From Clostridium sp. UBA1056 (GTDB lineage: Bacteria > Bacillota > Clostridia > Clostridiales > Clostridiaceae): 64,000 bases of DNA. The notes below the pieces were generated by a model, which made no database searches, was not told the origin of the DNA, and saw only the letters and a list, made by a program, of their open reading frames with translations. The position numbers were made by a program, and so were the translations under genes. The stretch is taken from the NCBI GenBank assembly GCA_002316385.1, contig DCDL01000004.1:209588-273587 (forward strand), written 5' to 3'. Position 1 is the first letter of the stretch; each line of letters starts with the position of its first letter. Positions 35,242 through 44,406 of this stretch are shown in pieces.

Positions 35242-36909
35242 TTAAACTTCCATAATTATAGGTAAAATCATTGGACGTCTCTTAGTCTTTTCATATAGAT
35301 ACTCCCTAAGAGCTTCTCTAATAGTAGCTTTTATAGTAGGCCATTCTGTAATGTGCTTTTCTTCACACTCTGTAAGTGCCTCTCTAACAACTTCTCTCGC
35401 TTTATCCATTAAATCCTCAGATTCTCTAACATAGACAAAGCCTCTTGAAATTATATCTGGTCCTGCAATAACACTTCCAGTATCTTTACCCATAGTAACT
35501 ACAACTGTCAAAATACCATCTTGTGATAGATGCTTTCTATCTCTAAGAACAATATTTCCAACATCTCCAACTCCAAGTCCATCTACAAATACTTGACCTG
35601 AAGCTACTGTACCAGCTTTTCTTATGGATGTTCTGCTAACTTCAATAACATCTCCATTTTCTCCCAAATAAACATTTTTTTCTGGTAAACCTAACTTAAC
35701 AGCTAATTCACCATGTTGTTTTAAATGTCTATATTCTCCATGCACTGGTATAAAAGATCTTGGTTTTACTAATGCTTGCATAAGTTTTAATTCTTCTTGA
35801 CATGCATGCCCTGACACGTGTACTTCTGCTAAGGATTCATATACTACTTCTGCTCCTTTTTTAAACAATTGGTTTATAACCTTTGAAACCAGCTTTTCAT
35901 TTCCTGGTATTGGACTTGCAGATAATATTACTAGGTCTCCCTTTTGTATATTTACCTTCTTATGCTCAGAAGCTGCCATTCTTGAGAGTGCTGCCATAGG
36001 TTCTCCTTGACTACCAGTAGTTATCATAACAATTTCATCATCACGATATTTTCCTATAGCATCTATGCTGATTAATGCATCCTCTTCTATATTAATATAT
36101 CCAAGTTCTATAGCAACTGCAATTATATTTTCCATGCTTCTACCTGAAAGTGCAACTTTTCTACCATACTTACTAGCAGCTGTAATTATCTGTTGAACTC
36201 TATGAATATTTGAAGCAAAGGTTGCAACAATAACTCTACCTTTTGCACCATGAAAAATCTTTTCAAAACTTTCACCTACTATGCTTTCAGACATAGTATA
36301 CCCTGGTCTTTCTACATTAGTACTGTCTGCAAGAAGTACTGTTACACCTTTTTTACCTAACTCTGCAAATCTAGCCAAATCTGCAACTTTACCATCTATA
36401 GGTGTAAAGTCAATCTTAAAATCTCCAGTATGAAGCACTACCCCTAAAGGTGTGTGTATAGCTATAGCTACTGAATCTGCAATACTATGATTAGTTTTAA
36501 TAAATTCAACAGATACACTTGTAAGCTTTATAATATCCTTTGGTTTAACTTCCCTTAAGTCAACCACTCCTAATAATGCATGTTCCTTTAACTTACTTTC
36601 CACAATTCCTAGTGTAAGTTTAGTTCCATAGATAGGAACATTAAGTTGTTTTAATACATATGGTAGAGCACCAATGTGATCTTCATGAGCATGGGTTAAG
36701 AAAATCCCAGTAACTCTATCAATATTCTTAATTAGATAGGTTACATCTGGTATAACTACGTCTATTCCCAACATCTCATCATCTGGGAATTTAAGTCCGC
36801 AGTCGATAACAACTATATCATTTTTATATTCTATAGCCGTTAGATTTTTACCTATCTCATTTAATCCCCCTAAGGGAATTATTTTAATCTTCTCTTTTTC
36901 TTTTTTCAA
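35242..36909 (-). CDS. rnjA: Ribonuclease J
   Basis: RNase J is a 5'-3' exo- and endoribonuclease central to mRNA turnover and rRNA maturation. The 555 residues show the metallo-beta-lactamase zinc motif HAHEDHIG (near 73-80), the beta-CASP domain, the HTGDFK and HVSGHA motifs and the C-terminal domain. The start is TTG with GGAGGG nine bases upstream. RnjA is used rather than RnjB because only one copy is in view; a paralogue elsewhere cannot be excluded. Confidence 0.94.
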   Translation of the reverse strand: MKKEKEKIKIIPLGGLNEIGKNLTAIEYKNDIVVIDCGLKFPDDEMLGIDVVIPDVTYLIKNIDRVTGIFLTHAHEDHIGALPYVLKQLNVPIYGTKLTLGIVESKLKEHALLGVVDLREVKPKDIIKLTSVSVEFIKTNHSIADSVAIAIHTPLGVVLHTGDFKIDFTPIDGKVADLARFAELGKKGVTVLLADSTNVERPGYTMSESIVGESFEKIFHGAKGRVIVATFASNIHRVQQIITAASKYGRKVALSGRSMENIIAVAIELGYINIEEDALISIDAIGKYRDDEIVMITTGSQGEPMAALSRMAASEHKKVNIQKGDLVILSASPIPGNEKLVSKVINQLFKKGAEVVYESLAEVHVSGHACQEELKLMQALVKPRSFIPVHGEYRHLKQHGELAVKLGLPEKNVYLGENGDVIEVSRTSIRKAGTVASGQVFVDGLGVGDVGNIVLRDRKHLSQDGILTVVVTMGKDTGSVIAGPDIISRGFVYVRESEDLMDKAREVVREALTECEEKHITEWPTIKATIREALREYLYEKTKRRPMILPIIMEV

Positions 36910-37193
36910 AACTCTACCCTCCTTTTTTCGTAATTTGCTTTATGCTCTCCCTAACTTTATTAATATGAAAGATAAAGTTTTTTTGAGCATATTAATTTAA
37001 TCTAAACATATAAAAATTTAACTTTAAATTCAAATTCTTATAGCATAGATTTATTTTATATAACATCTCTACTAATAATAATAAAATTTCCCCGTTGACT
37101 CATCGACTTAATACTATCATCTTCCTAAAGTCGAGTATCAGCACAGTCATATATTTATATATAATCATTTATCTGAGAAATTTATTTATATTA

Positions 37194-37634
37194 TTATAAA
37201 GAGCAATTATCACAAATCCCATAAAATTTTAAGCTATGATTTTTAATCTTAAAATTATATTTTTTTTCTATTCCCTGTTCTAACTCCTCTAAAAGATCTC
37301 CTTCAACCTCAATGACTTTACCACAATTCTGACAAATCAAATGATGATGTTGATGACTTTCATCTTCATCACAAAGTTCGTATCTATTGCATCCATCATC
37401 TAAATCAAGCTTATACAGAACCCCCATATCTTCTAATAACTGAACGGTTCTATATACAGTCGCAAGTCCAATTTCAGGACAATTAACCTTTACTAAATCA
37501 TATATTTCTTCTGTGGTTAAGTGGCTACCTTCGTTTTTAATAATTTCATCAAGTATAGACCTTCTTTGAGGTGTCAATTTATAGCCTTTTTCTTTCAGAA
37601 TAAGTTTTAAATTTTCAATTTTTTCATTAGACAT
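37194..37634 (-). CDS. fur: Fur-family metal-responsive repressor
   Basis: A 146-residue DNA-binding repressor with an N-terminal winged helix (GYKLTPQRRSIL, ATVYRTVQLLEDMGVL) and a C-terminal dimerisation domain. Metal ligands are plentiful: HQHHHLICQNCGK near 93-105 and CDNC near the C-terminus, the two CxxC forming the structural zinc site. It could be Fur, PerR or Zur; the sequence alone does not decide. In clostridia a fur gene at this place beside the DUF1292 gene is common. A good SD lies before the ATG. Confidence 0.85.
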   Translation of the reverse strand: MSNEKIENLKLILKEKGYKLTPQRRSILDEIIKNEGSHLTTEEIYDLVKVNCPEIGLATVYRTVQLLEDMGVLYKLDLDDGCNRYELCDEDESHQHHHLICQNCGKVIEVEGDLLEELEQGIEKKYNFKIKNHSLKFYGICDNCSL

Positions 37635-37673
37635 AAATTAACACAACTCCTTCCACCACCAGGTGAAGTATAT

Positions 37674-37937
37674 TTACTCTATAACACCTTCATCATATAG
37701 AGTTTCAAAAGCATCATTAACTATACTGAACTCTTCTTCATCCTCTACTGTTGCAAAGTATTCTTCTCCATCTTCATCTTTAACAACCTTTAATGCAATA
37801 GCATCCTCATTTTCATCATCAATAGGTGCTACTATGAAATACTCTGTATCTTCTATTTCTAATTTTGTTATAACTTCAAACTCAACATCATTACCTTCTT
37901 CGTCAGTTAATGTTATATTCTCTAAAAAATTATCCAT
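37674..37937 (-). CDS. DUF1292 protein (YrzB family)
   Basis: An 87-residue, strongly acidic protein with the DUF1292 pattern (ITLTDEEGNDVEFEVI, YFIVAPID, EEYFATVEDEEEF). The function is unknown. It lies in the conserved alaS-ireB-yqgF-DUF1292 string found in Firmicutes. The SD is AGGAGG. Confidence 0.9.
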   Translation of the reverse strand: MDNFLENITLTDEEGNDVEFEVITKLEIEDTEYFIVAPIDDENEDAIALKVVKDEDGEEYFATVEDEEEFSIVNDAFETLYDEGVIE

Positions 37938-38076
37938 AAAATTTTCTCCTCCTTTTAATTCTTTGTAATGTTTTCTTTTTATATTAAAACTTATCCATAC
38001 TATAAATTCATTATGTAAGCTATAATTACCAATTTAAATTATACTGTGATTCATCAATATAAAATGAAACAGAATA

Positions 38077-38490
38077 CTATTTACTAAGGCTATCCAAGTA
38101 TCCTTGTAAAATGTAAGTAGCAGCAATCTTATCAACTAAGCCTTTTCTTTTTTTCCTTGACATGTCAGCTTCTAACATAGCCATATGAGCTGCTCTAGTA
38201 GTAAGTCTCTCATCCCAAAATTTAATTTCTATATTTATATGTTCTTTTAGAACTTCACAAAATCTTTGAACCTTCTCCGCTTGCTCACCTATAGTACCAT
38301 TCATATTCTTAGGTAATCCTGAAATTATGGTTTCAACATTATATTCATTGCATATCTTTACAATTTCCTCAATATCCTTTTCTTCCTTTTTACGTCTAAT
38401 GGTAGTGATTCCTTGTGCTGTGAAGCCTAGTGGGTCACTTATAGCTACTCCAATAGTTCTATCTCCCACATCTAATCCAAGTATTCTCAT
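38077..38490 (-). CDS. yqgF: RuvX/YqgF-family nuclease
   Basis: A 137-residue RNase H-like protein described as a putative Holliday-junction resolvase and also implicated in 16S rRNA 5'-end maturation. The family motifs are present: GLDVGDRTIGVAISD at 4-18, GLPKNMNGT near 60 and the acidic DERLTT near 97. Length is typical. It belongs to the conserved alaS-ireB-yqgF-DUF1292 group. Confidence 0.92.
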   Translation of the reverse strand: MRILGLDVGDRTIGVAISDPLGFTAQGITTIRRKKEEKDIEEIVKICNEYNVETIISGLPKNMNGTIGEQAEKVQRFCEVLKEHINIEIKFWDERLTTRAAHMAMLEADMSRKKRKGLVDKIAATYILQGYLDSLSK

Positions 38491-38520
38491 GCTTTTCTCC
38501 TCACTGCATATTGCAGATAC

Positions 38521-38568
38521 GGAACTCCCTATTGATAAACCTCGTCTTTATCATCCTATAGGAGCTCC
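38521..38568. other. Imperfect 20-bp hairpin upstream of yqgF
   Basis: GGAACTCCCTATTGATAAA (38521-38539) pairs with TTTATCATCCTATAGGAGCTCC (38547-38568) with a few mismatches. It lies about 30 nt before the yqgF start, without a T-run on the minus strand. It contains GGAGCTCC and is GC-richer than its surroundings. Confidence 0.45.
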
Positions 38569-38734
38569 TTAATCTTCTTATTATATTATAAATTAATGTC
38601 ATTATAATATTAATTCTATGTATTATAACAACATAGATATATGATAATTTATTTTAATGGATAAATTTAATTCATTACCCCATGCTATATACTAACTTCA
38701 TAGGCTATGCCTAGTATCTATTTTGTGTAATTTT

Positions 38735-38768
38735 AAAATAAAAATGCCTTTAAAGGCATTTTTATTTT
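38735..38768 (-). terminator. Terminator overlapping the ireB stop codon
   Basis: AAAATGCCTTT/AAAGGCATTTT is a near-perfect palindrome flanked by A/T runs. The upstream arm includes the ireB stop codon. It should end the alaS-ireB transcript. Confidence 0.8.
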
Positions 38769-39013
38769 ATATCTAGATAAGATTTTAAAACTTCTTCTAA
38801 TATCTCGTCTCGCTCTAGTTTACTTACCAATGCTCTTGCGCCATTATAGTTGGTTATATAAGTTGGGTCACCAGATATAAGATATCCCACTAGCTGGTTA
38901 ACTGGATTATAGCCCTTCTCAATTAGAGCATCATATACATCAGTTAGTATAACTTTTGTCATATCCTTCTTATCTTTCATTACATCAAACTGAACTGTAT
39001 GCTGTTTATCCAT
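38762..39013 (-). CDS. ireB: IreB-family regulatory phosphoprotein
   Basis: An 83-residue protein of the IreB/YrzL (DUF965) family. In Enterococcus, IreB is a substrate of the PASTA kinase IreK and tunes cephalosporin resistance. The conserved Thr/Tyr-rich start (HTVQFDVMKDKK) and core (VYDALIEKGYNPVNQLVGYLISGDPTYI) are present. It lies 62 bases downstream of alaS, the usual order. Confidence 0.93.
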   Translation of the reverse strand: MDKQHTVQFDVMKDKKDMTKVILTDVYDALIEKGYNPVNQLVGYLISGDPTYITNYNGARALVSKLERDEILEEVLKSYLDIK

Positions 39014-39075
39014 TATATCACCTTCTTAACCTTACTTTATTTCTTATTATACCATCATTGAAAGCAAAAAGTATA

Positions 39076-41721
39076 CTACTTTACTAAAGTTTCTACTATT
39101 TCACTTACCTTCGAAATTGCTTCATCTAGTTTTTCTGGCTTCTTTCCACCTGCTTGAGCCATATCAGGTCTTCCACCACCACCACCGCCAGTGATGATAG
39201 CTACCTCTTTAATAATCTTTCCAGCATGAGCTCCTTTTGCAACAGCTTCTTTGCTAGCCATTACTACAAATTGAACCTTTCCAGCAACTCTACTTCCAAG
39301 GACTACTACTGCATCTGAAACCTTATTTCTAAGCTTATCACATAGATTCCTAAGTGCATCTCCTTCAATATCATCTAAAGCAGCAGCAATTACATTAATC
39401 CCTTTAATATTTTCAGCTTTATTAATTATTTCATCTTCAATACCACTAGCTAATTTTTCTTTTAGCCCTTGAATTTCCTTTTCTCTTTCTTTTAAAGTGG
39501 AAAGTAACCCATTTAATTTGTTTAATAAATCCTTTTCTCCACACTTTAATACCGCTGATACTTCTTTTAATAATTCTTCTTTTTCATTTACATAACTTTC
39601 AGATTTAATACCTGTAACAGCTTCAATTCTCCTAATTCCAGCTGCTACACCACTCTCACTTAAAATCTTGAATAAGCCTATTTCTCCTGAGTTTTTAACA
39701 TGAGTTCCACCACATAGCTCCTTGCTATATCCACCTACAGATACAACTCTAACATCCTCTTTATACTTATCATCAAATAGAGCAACAGCTCCCTTAGCCT
39801 TAGCTTCATCTATAGACATAACTTCCGTATTAACTTCATAGGCTTTAAGAATTTGGCTATTTAAATCTTCTTCAACTTCTTTTAACTGTTCAGGTGTCAT
39901 AGCTGAGAAATGAGTAAAGTCAAATCTTAATCTATCTCCATCTACATAAGATCCTGCTTGGTTTACATGATCTCCTAAAACTTCTTTTAAAGCTTCGTGA
40001 AGCATATGAGTAGCAGTATGGTTTTTACATATGTTATTTCTCATAGCTGAATCTACTGATAGCTGAACCATGTCATTTATTTTAAGCTCTCCCTTGATGC
40101 CTTCTACAAAATGAAGAATATGACCTCTAGTACTCTTTTTGCAATCGTAAATTTTTCCCTGGAATTTATCAGTCTCTATAATTCCAATATCTCCTACTTG
40201 ACCTCCCATTTCTGCATAAAATGGAGTTTTGTCAGTAACAACTACAAACTTTTCCCCTTCTCCAGCATCATTGATAAAATCATCATCTTTTACCATGAAT
40301 AATACTTTACCTTTACTGTCTGTAGTACCATACCCTAAAAACTCAGTAGTTATTTCTATTGGAATATTATTCAAGGCACCTTCATCATTTCCCATGTAGT
40401 TTGATGTACCCCTTGCAGCTCTTGCTGTATTCCTTTGATTTTCCATTTCTTTATGGAAAGCCTCAAAGTCAATTTTCATTCCTTTTTCAACTAAAATTTC
40501 TTCAGTAAGCTCCACCGGAAACCCAAAAGTATCATAAAGTTTAAATGCTTTTTCGCCACTTAAAATCTTTGTGCTTTCTGTATTCATCTCATCAATATAA
40601 GACTTTAATATATCCATACCCTGATCTATAGTCTCTTCAAATCTCTCTTCTTCTAAACCTATAACCTTTTTAATATAATCTTTTTTCTCTTCTAGCTCTC
40701 CGTAAGCATCCTTTGAACTTTTAATAACTACATCACAAAGTTCATTTAAGAATATACCTGAAATTCCTAAAATTCTTCCGTGTCGTGCAGCTCTTCTTAG
40801 AAGTCTTCTTAAGACATATCCTCTACCTTCATTAGACGGTAAAATTCCATCTCCAATCATAAAAGTTAAACTTCTTATATGATCAGTGATTATTCTTATA
40901 GATACATCTAAGTCTTTATTATCACCATAAGTTTTCCCAGATTTTTTACAAACTGCATTTAAAACATCTTTAATTGTGTCTACTTCAAAGATATTATCCA
41001 CACCTTGCATTATAGTAGATATTCTCTCTAATCCCATTCCTGTATCTATATTAGGATTGGCTAATCTCTCATATCCACCTTTACCATCTCCATCAAATTG
41101 TGTAAAAACTAAGTTCCAAAATTCAATTATTCTATCCTCATCACTAGCTTTAATGAATTCTTCAGTAGTCTTTATTTGTGGAAGATTCGATTGTCTATCA
41201 TAGTGAATTTCTGTACACGGACCACATGGACCAGCACCATGCTCCCAGAAGTTATCTTCTTTGCCTAATCTAAAAATTTTACTTGGATCTATGTCAGTTT
41301 TCGCAGTCCAAATATCAAACGCTTCATCATCCTCAAGATATATAGTTACATATAGTCTATCCTTTGATATTTTTAAAACCTCTGTTATATACTCCCAAGC
41401 CCATACTATGATCTCTTCTTTAAAATAATCTCCAAAAGAAAAGTTTCCTAACATTTCAAAGAAAGTACCGTGTCTTGAAGTTTTTCCTACATTGTCAATA
41501 TCTCCAGTTCTAATACATTTTTGACAAGTTGTAACTCTTTTACTTGGCGGTGTCTGAATACCAGTGAAATATGGCTTTAGTGGTGCCATACCAGCATTTA
41601 TTAGTAAAAGGCTTTTATCATTTTTAGGTACTAGAGAAAAGCTATTAAGTCTTAAGTGCTCTTTACTTTCGAAAAACTTTAAAAAACTTTCTCTTATTTC
41701 ATTTAAACTCATATTGTTCAT
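39076..41721 (-). CDS. alaS: Alanyl-tRNA synthetase
   Basis: This class II synthetase charges tRNA-Ala. The 881 residues have motif 2/3 of the catalytic core (RHGTFFEMLGNFSFGDYF, GMGLERI), the editing domain with HTATHML and CGGTHV zinc ligands, a coiled-coil linker and the C-Ala domain ending with the GGGGGRPDMAQAGG stretch. AGGAGG is eight bases before the ATG. It is controlled by an upstream T-box leader. Confidence 0.98.
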   Translation of the reverse strand: MNNMSLNEIRESFLKFFESKEHLRLNSFSLVPKNDKSLLLINAGMAPLKPYFTGIQTPPSKRVTTCQKCIRTGDIDNVGKTSRHGTFFEMLGNFSFGDYFKEEIIVWAWEYITEVLKISKDRLYVTIYLEDDEAFDIWTAKTDIDPSKIFRLGKEDNFWEHGAGPCGPCTEIHYDRQSNLPQIKTTEEFIKASDEDRIIEFWNLVFTQFDGDGKGGYERLANPNIDTGMGLERISTIMQGVDNIFEVDTIKDVLNAVCKKSGKTYGDNKDLDVSIRIITDHIRSLTFMIGDGILPSNEGRGYVLRRLLRRAARHGRILGISGIFLNELCDVVIKSSKDAYGELEEKKDYIKKVIGLEEERFEETIDQGMDILKSYIDEMNTESTKILSGEKAFKLYDTFGFPVELTEEILVEKGMKIDFEAFHKEMENQRNTARAARGTSNYMGNDEGALNNIPIEITTEFLGYGTTDSKGKVLFMVKDDDFINDAGEGEKFVVVTDKTPFYAEMGGQVGDIGIIETDKFQGKIYDCKKSTRGHILHFVEGIKGELKINDMVQLSVDSAMRNNICKNHTATHMLHEALKEVLGDHVNQAGSYVDGDRLRFDFTHFSAMTPEQLKEVEEDLNSQILKAYEVNTEVMSIDEAKAKGAVALFDDKYKEDVRVVSVGGYSKELCGGTHVKNSGEIGLFKILSESGVAAGIRRIEAVTGIKSESYVNEKEELLKEVSAVLKCGEKDLLNKLNGLLSTLKEREKEIQGLKEKLASGIEDEIINKAENIKGINVIAAALDDIEGDALRNLCDKLRNKVSDAVVVLGSRVAGKVQFVVMASKEAVAKGAHAGKIIKEVAIITGGGGGGRPDMAQAGGKKPEKLDEAISKVSEIVETLVK

Positions 41722-41789
41722 ATTTCATTCCTCCTAATTCTTTCTATTATCAGTGACTTTTATTCAATTTTCACTAAAATAAAATTTAA

Positions 41790-41836
41790 AAAATAAAAAA
41801 ATAAAACCCTCCTCCCTTAAAAGGGACGAAAGGTTT
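41790..41836 (-). terminator. T-box-controlled terminator of alaS
   Basis: On the minus strand AAACC...TCCCTT pairs with AAGGGA...GGGTTT, followed by TATTTTTTTATTTTTT. The antiterminator form uses the T-box sequence just upstream, so uncharged tRNA-Ala should allow read-through. Confidence 0.88.
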
Positions 41837-41985
41837 CCGCGTTACCACCCTAATTATACTAGATTAACTAGTATCTCTTAATTAATTATAGCTCCAAGAC
41901 AGCTTCAATATGTTCCACTGAAAGTTTTCACCATCCACTTTCTCTCTGAAAGCTTCTCATACCTACTAATTCTTATCATTACTTC
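41837..41985 (-). promoter_or_regulatory. T-box riboswitch (alanine) of alaS
   Basis: The minus strand carries the T-box signature GGGTGGTAACGCGG (41837-41850), which pairs with the tRNA acceptor end. Upstream are stem I elements: an AGAGAG motif near 41948, a GGTGAAAAC loop, and TTGAAGCTGTC, where GCT is a plausible alanine specifier codon. A stem III candidate (ATACTAGTTAATCTAGTAT, about 41857-41875) lies between. The location and the downstream gene agree with alanine specificity. Confidence 0.9.
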
Positions 41986-41993
41986 ATATTTAT

Positions 41994-42137
41994 TTAAATG
42001 AAACTCGACTCACTACGTTCACTGAGTAAGTGATTCACACCAAATCATAGATTTGGGTTCTCTACTTAAATGAAACTCGACTCACTACGCTCACTGAGTA
42101 AGTGATTCACACCAAATCGTAGATTTGGGTTCCCTAC
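41994..42137. repeat. Tandem duplication of a 72-bp palindrome-containing unit
   Basis: Unit 1 is 41994-42065 and unit 2 is 42066-42137; they differ at three positions only (T/C, A/G and T/C). Each unit contains small inverted repeats: ACTCA...TGAGT, GTGATTCAC and CCAAATC-AT-AGATTTGG. The composition is less AT-rich than the surroundings. The repeat fills the gap between the AI-2E permease gene and the alaS T-box leader. It has no coding potential. It looks like a dispersed clostridial repeat family, which cannot be tested within one window. Confidence 0.85.
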
Positions 42138-42187
42138 TTATATGATAAATTATATTTAGCATTTTACTAATTGTCAATAATTCTAAG

Positions 42188-43222
42188 CTAAAATAAATAA
42201 TAATCTATTTCTTCTACTACTATTTTAATCATTACCCATACTGGAATTACAAGAATCATACCTATAATACCTCCTATACTACCGCCTATTATAAGTAGCA
42301 GTAGTATGGTTACTGGATGAGAATCCACAGTTTCACCTAAAATTTTAGGACATATAATATCCCCTTCTAGTTGTTGAATTACAAATAACCAAAATATAAC
42401 TATAATAGCCTTTTTAGTTGATGTTAATAGAGCTATTATGATTATAGGAATTGCCCCTATAACTGGTCCAAAGTACGGTATTATATTAAATATTGCATTA
42501 ACCAAAGATAATATTAGAGCATATTTTATACCGCTAGTCTTTAGTGCTATAAAGGTCAGTATACCAATTATTCCACATAATTCAAATTGAGTTATTATAT
42601 ATCTCTCCATTACCTTATCAATGTGATTTAGGGCTCTTCTAATGGCATATTTATTATTAAATGGAATATATTTCATTATCCCCTTTGAAATATGATTCCC
42701 GTCACTTAAAAAGAAATATACTAAAGTTGGTATTATAAATAGCAATAGCATATTCTCAGCTATGGATAAAATTTTTGATAAAGAATTTGACACAACTACC
42801 ATAAGTGTGACTTTAAGCTTTTCATAGGAATTATACAGTACTTCCTTAATAAAAGGACTATCTGTAATATATTTAGCGTCTGCAGTAATTCTTTCATAAT
42901 AGCTTTTCATCTCTCCTATTACTTCTGCAAAATTCGCACTTTCACTATATATCCAAGGAATCAAAATAGAAAATATTGCAACTATAAACAGTATAATAGA
43001 TAGAATTACTATTAAAGCACTTAACTTTCTATTGACACCTCTTTCTGTAAATAATTTATGAAAAGGCCTAATGCTATATGAAATTATAAAGGATATTATA
43101 ATTACTCCTAATACCTCTGTAAAAATAGGAAACTTCCATAATAAAAATATTATTATACCAACGCTTAATAAGGCTATTACTAATTTACTTATGACATTCC
43201 AGTTCCAATCAATCCTTTTCAT
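42188..43222 (-). CDS. AI-2E family (PerM-like) membrane transporter
   Basis: A polytopic membrane protein with about eight segments and the family signature near the C-terminus (IPYFGPVIGAIP, then GDIICPKILGE). Members include YtvI/PerM, some exporting Na+/Li+ or autoinducer-2; the substrate is unknown. The frame extends to 43252, but AAGGA before the ATG at 43222 gives MKRIDWNWN and 344 residues, the family length. It overlaps the PRC-barrel gene by 14 bases and is therefore coupled to it. Confidence 0.85.
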   Translation of the reverse strand: MKRIDWNWNVISKLVIALLSVGIIIFLLWKFPIFTEVLGVIIISFIISYSIRPFHKLFTERGVNRKLSALIVILSIILFIVAIFSILIPWIYSESANFAEVIGEMKSYYERITADAKYITDSPFIKEVLYNSYEKLKVTLMVVVSNSLSKILSIAENMLLLFIIPTLVYFFLSDGNHISKGIMKYIPFNNKYAIRRALNHIDKVMERYIITQFELCGIIGILTFIALKTSGIKYALILSLVNAIFNIIPYFGPVIGAIPIIIIALLTSTKKAIIVIFWLFVIQQLEGDIICPKILGETVDSHPVTILLLLIIGGSIGGIIGMILVIPVWVMIKIVVEEIDYYLF

Positions 43223-43727
43223 AATATACATCCTTACTTGCAGCTTTTCCATTCCCTATATTAGGCATACATTTTAAAGATATACTAGTATTTTCTGTTG
43301 AGTACAGTATATACTCATCTCCTAATATTAAATCCGATTTTAATAAAATACTTCTCTTTTTAAACATGGTGAAAATATTATAATCTTTTACTGCAATACC
43401 TTTTATCTTAAAATTATCATCATCAAATATGATCTCACTTACTAATCCTAGTATATTAGAGTATTTATCTATTACATGCATATTCATAATAGTCGAAAAT
43501 TCTAAATATTTCTCCTTAACTATATTATTAATTACGAGTTGTGACTTATAATATACTATATTTTCCTTAAGCACGTTAAAATCCTTACCAAATAACCTAT
43601 ACGGATTAATCTTAAACCCTATCACTTCCCCTTTATTAAAATCAACTAATAAATCCTTTATATATCCTATCTTTTTACCTTGGATATTAATCACATCCAT
43701 ATATATATAATCTCTACTTTTAGCCAT
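43209..43727 (-). CDS. PRC-barrel domain protein
   Basis: A 172-residue protein with two PRC-barrel-like halves (DVINIQGKKIGYIKDLLVD near 10-28 and MHVIDKYSNILGLVSEIIFDD near 83-103). AAGGGAG is eight bases before the ATG at 43727, preferred to the earlier ATG. Function unknown; PRC barrels bind partners in photosynthesis, RNA processing and sporulation. Its stop overlaps the start of the AI-2E permease gene, suggesting the two proteins work together. Confidence 0.8.
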   Translation of the reverse strand: MAKSRDYIYMDVINIQGKKIGYIKDLLVDFNKGEVIGFKINPYRLFGKDFNVLKENIVYYKSQLVINNIVKEKYLEFSTIMNMHVIDKYSNILGLVSEIIFDDDNFKIKGIAVKDYNIFTMFKKRSILLKSDLILGDEYILYSTENTSISLKCMPNIGNGKAASKDVYYEKD

Positions 43728-43831
43728 AAAATAAACTCCCTTCATAGGAAATTATATTTCTATCCTTGCCTATTTAAAGAGAGTTTATACTAATATTAAA
43801 TTAAGCTGTGCTATGTAACTATAGCTATTAT

Positions 43832-44236
43832 CTATTCTTCATCATACTTATCTTTCCACTTTTCAAGACCACAAGATTCTCTATAATTATTAATAGCCTT
43901 GTGTATAGTTTGTTCTGCAAGTACGGAGCAATGAATTTTAGAAGATGGTAATCCATCTAAAGCTTCTATAACAGATTCATTAGTAAGATTCCAGGCTTCT
44001 TCTAAAGTCTTTCCAATAATAAGTTCTGTGGCAATGCTAGATGAAGCGATGGCAGATCCACAACCAAAGGTCATAAATTTAGCCTTTTTAATTATATTAT
44101 TCTCTATAATTAAATATATCTTCATAACATCTCCACACCTTACATCCCCGCACTCACCTATACCATCAACATCAGGTAAAGTACCTACATTTCTTGGCGC
44201 ATAGAAATGTTCTAGAACTTTATCACTATAATCCAT
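43832..44236 (-). CDS. Second NifU/IscU-like scaffold protein
   Basis: The 134-residue protein has the three scaffold cysteines (GDVRCGD, FGCGSAIA and IHCSVLAE) and closely resembles the IscU at 45500-45928, sharing long blocks such as the HYAPRNVG/NPRNVG-type start and SSIATELIIGK. AGGAGG is seven bases before the ATG at 44236, which excludes the longer frame up to 44311. It is separated from mnmA by 170 bases. It could provide a redundant or dedicated Fe-S scaffold. Confidence 0.85.
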   Translation of the reverse strand: MDYSDKVLEHFYAPRNVGTLPDVDGIGECGDVRCGDVMKIYLIIENNIIKKAKFMTFGCGSAIASSSIATELIIGKTLEEAWNLTNESVIEALDGLPSSKIHCSVLAEQTIHKAINNYRESCGLEKWKDKYDEE

Positions 44237-44406
44237 AAAAATACCTCCTAGAATAGCATCAAGGATTGCCTTAAAGTATACTAGCTTACACTTACTAATA
44301 AGTCTAGACAAATTACTTTAAGACAACCCTAACATATTATTCACACCTTTTTATTGCACTTTAAATTAAGCTATAATTTATTCTTTTGGAGCTAAATTAC
44401 ATTTTA

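Noticed and set aside
41994..42137. CRISPR array
   Set aside because: Only two abutting 72-bp copies, no spacers and no cas genes.
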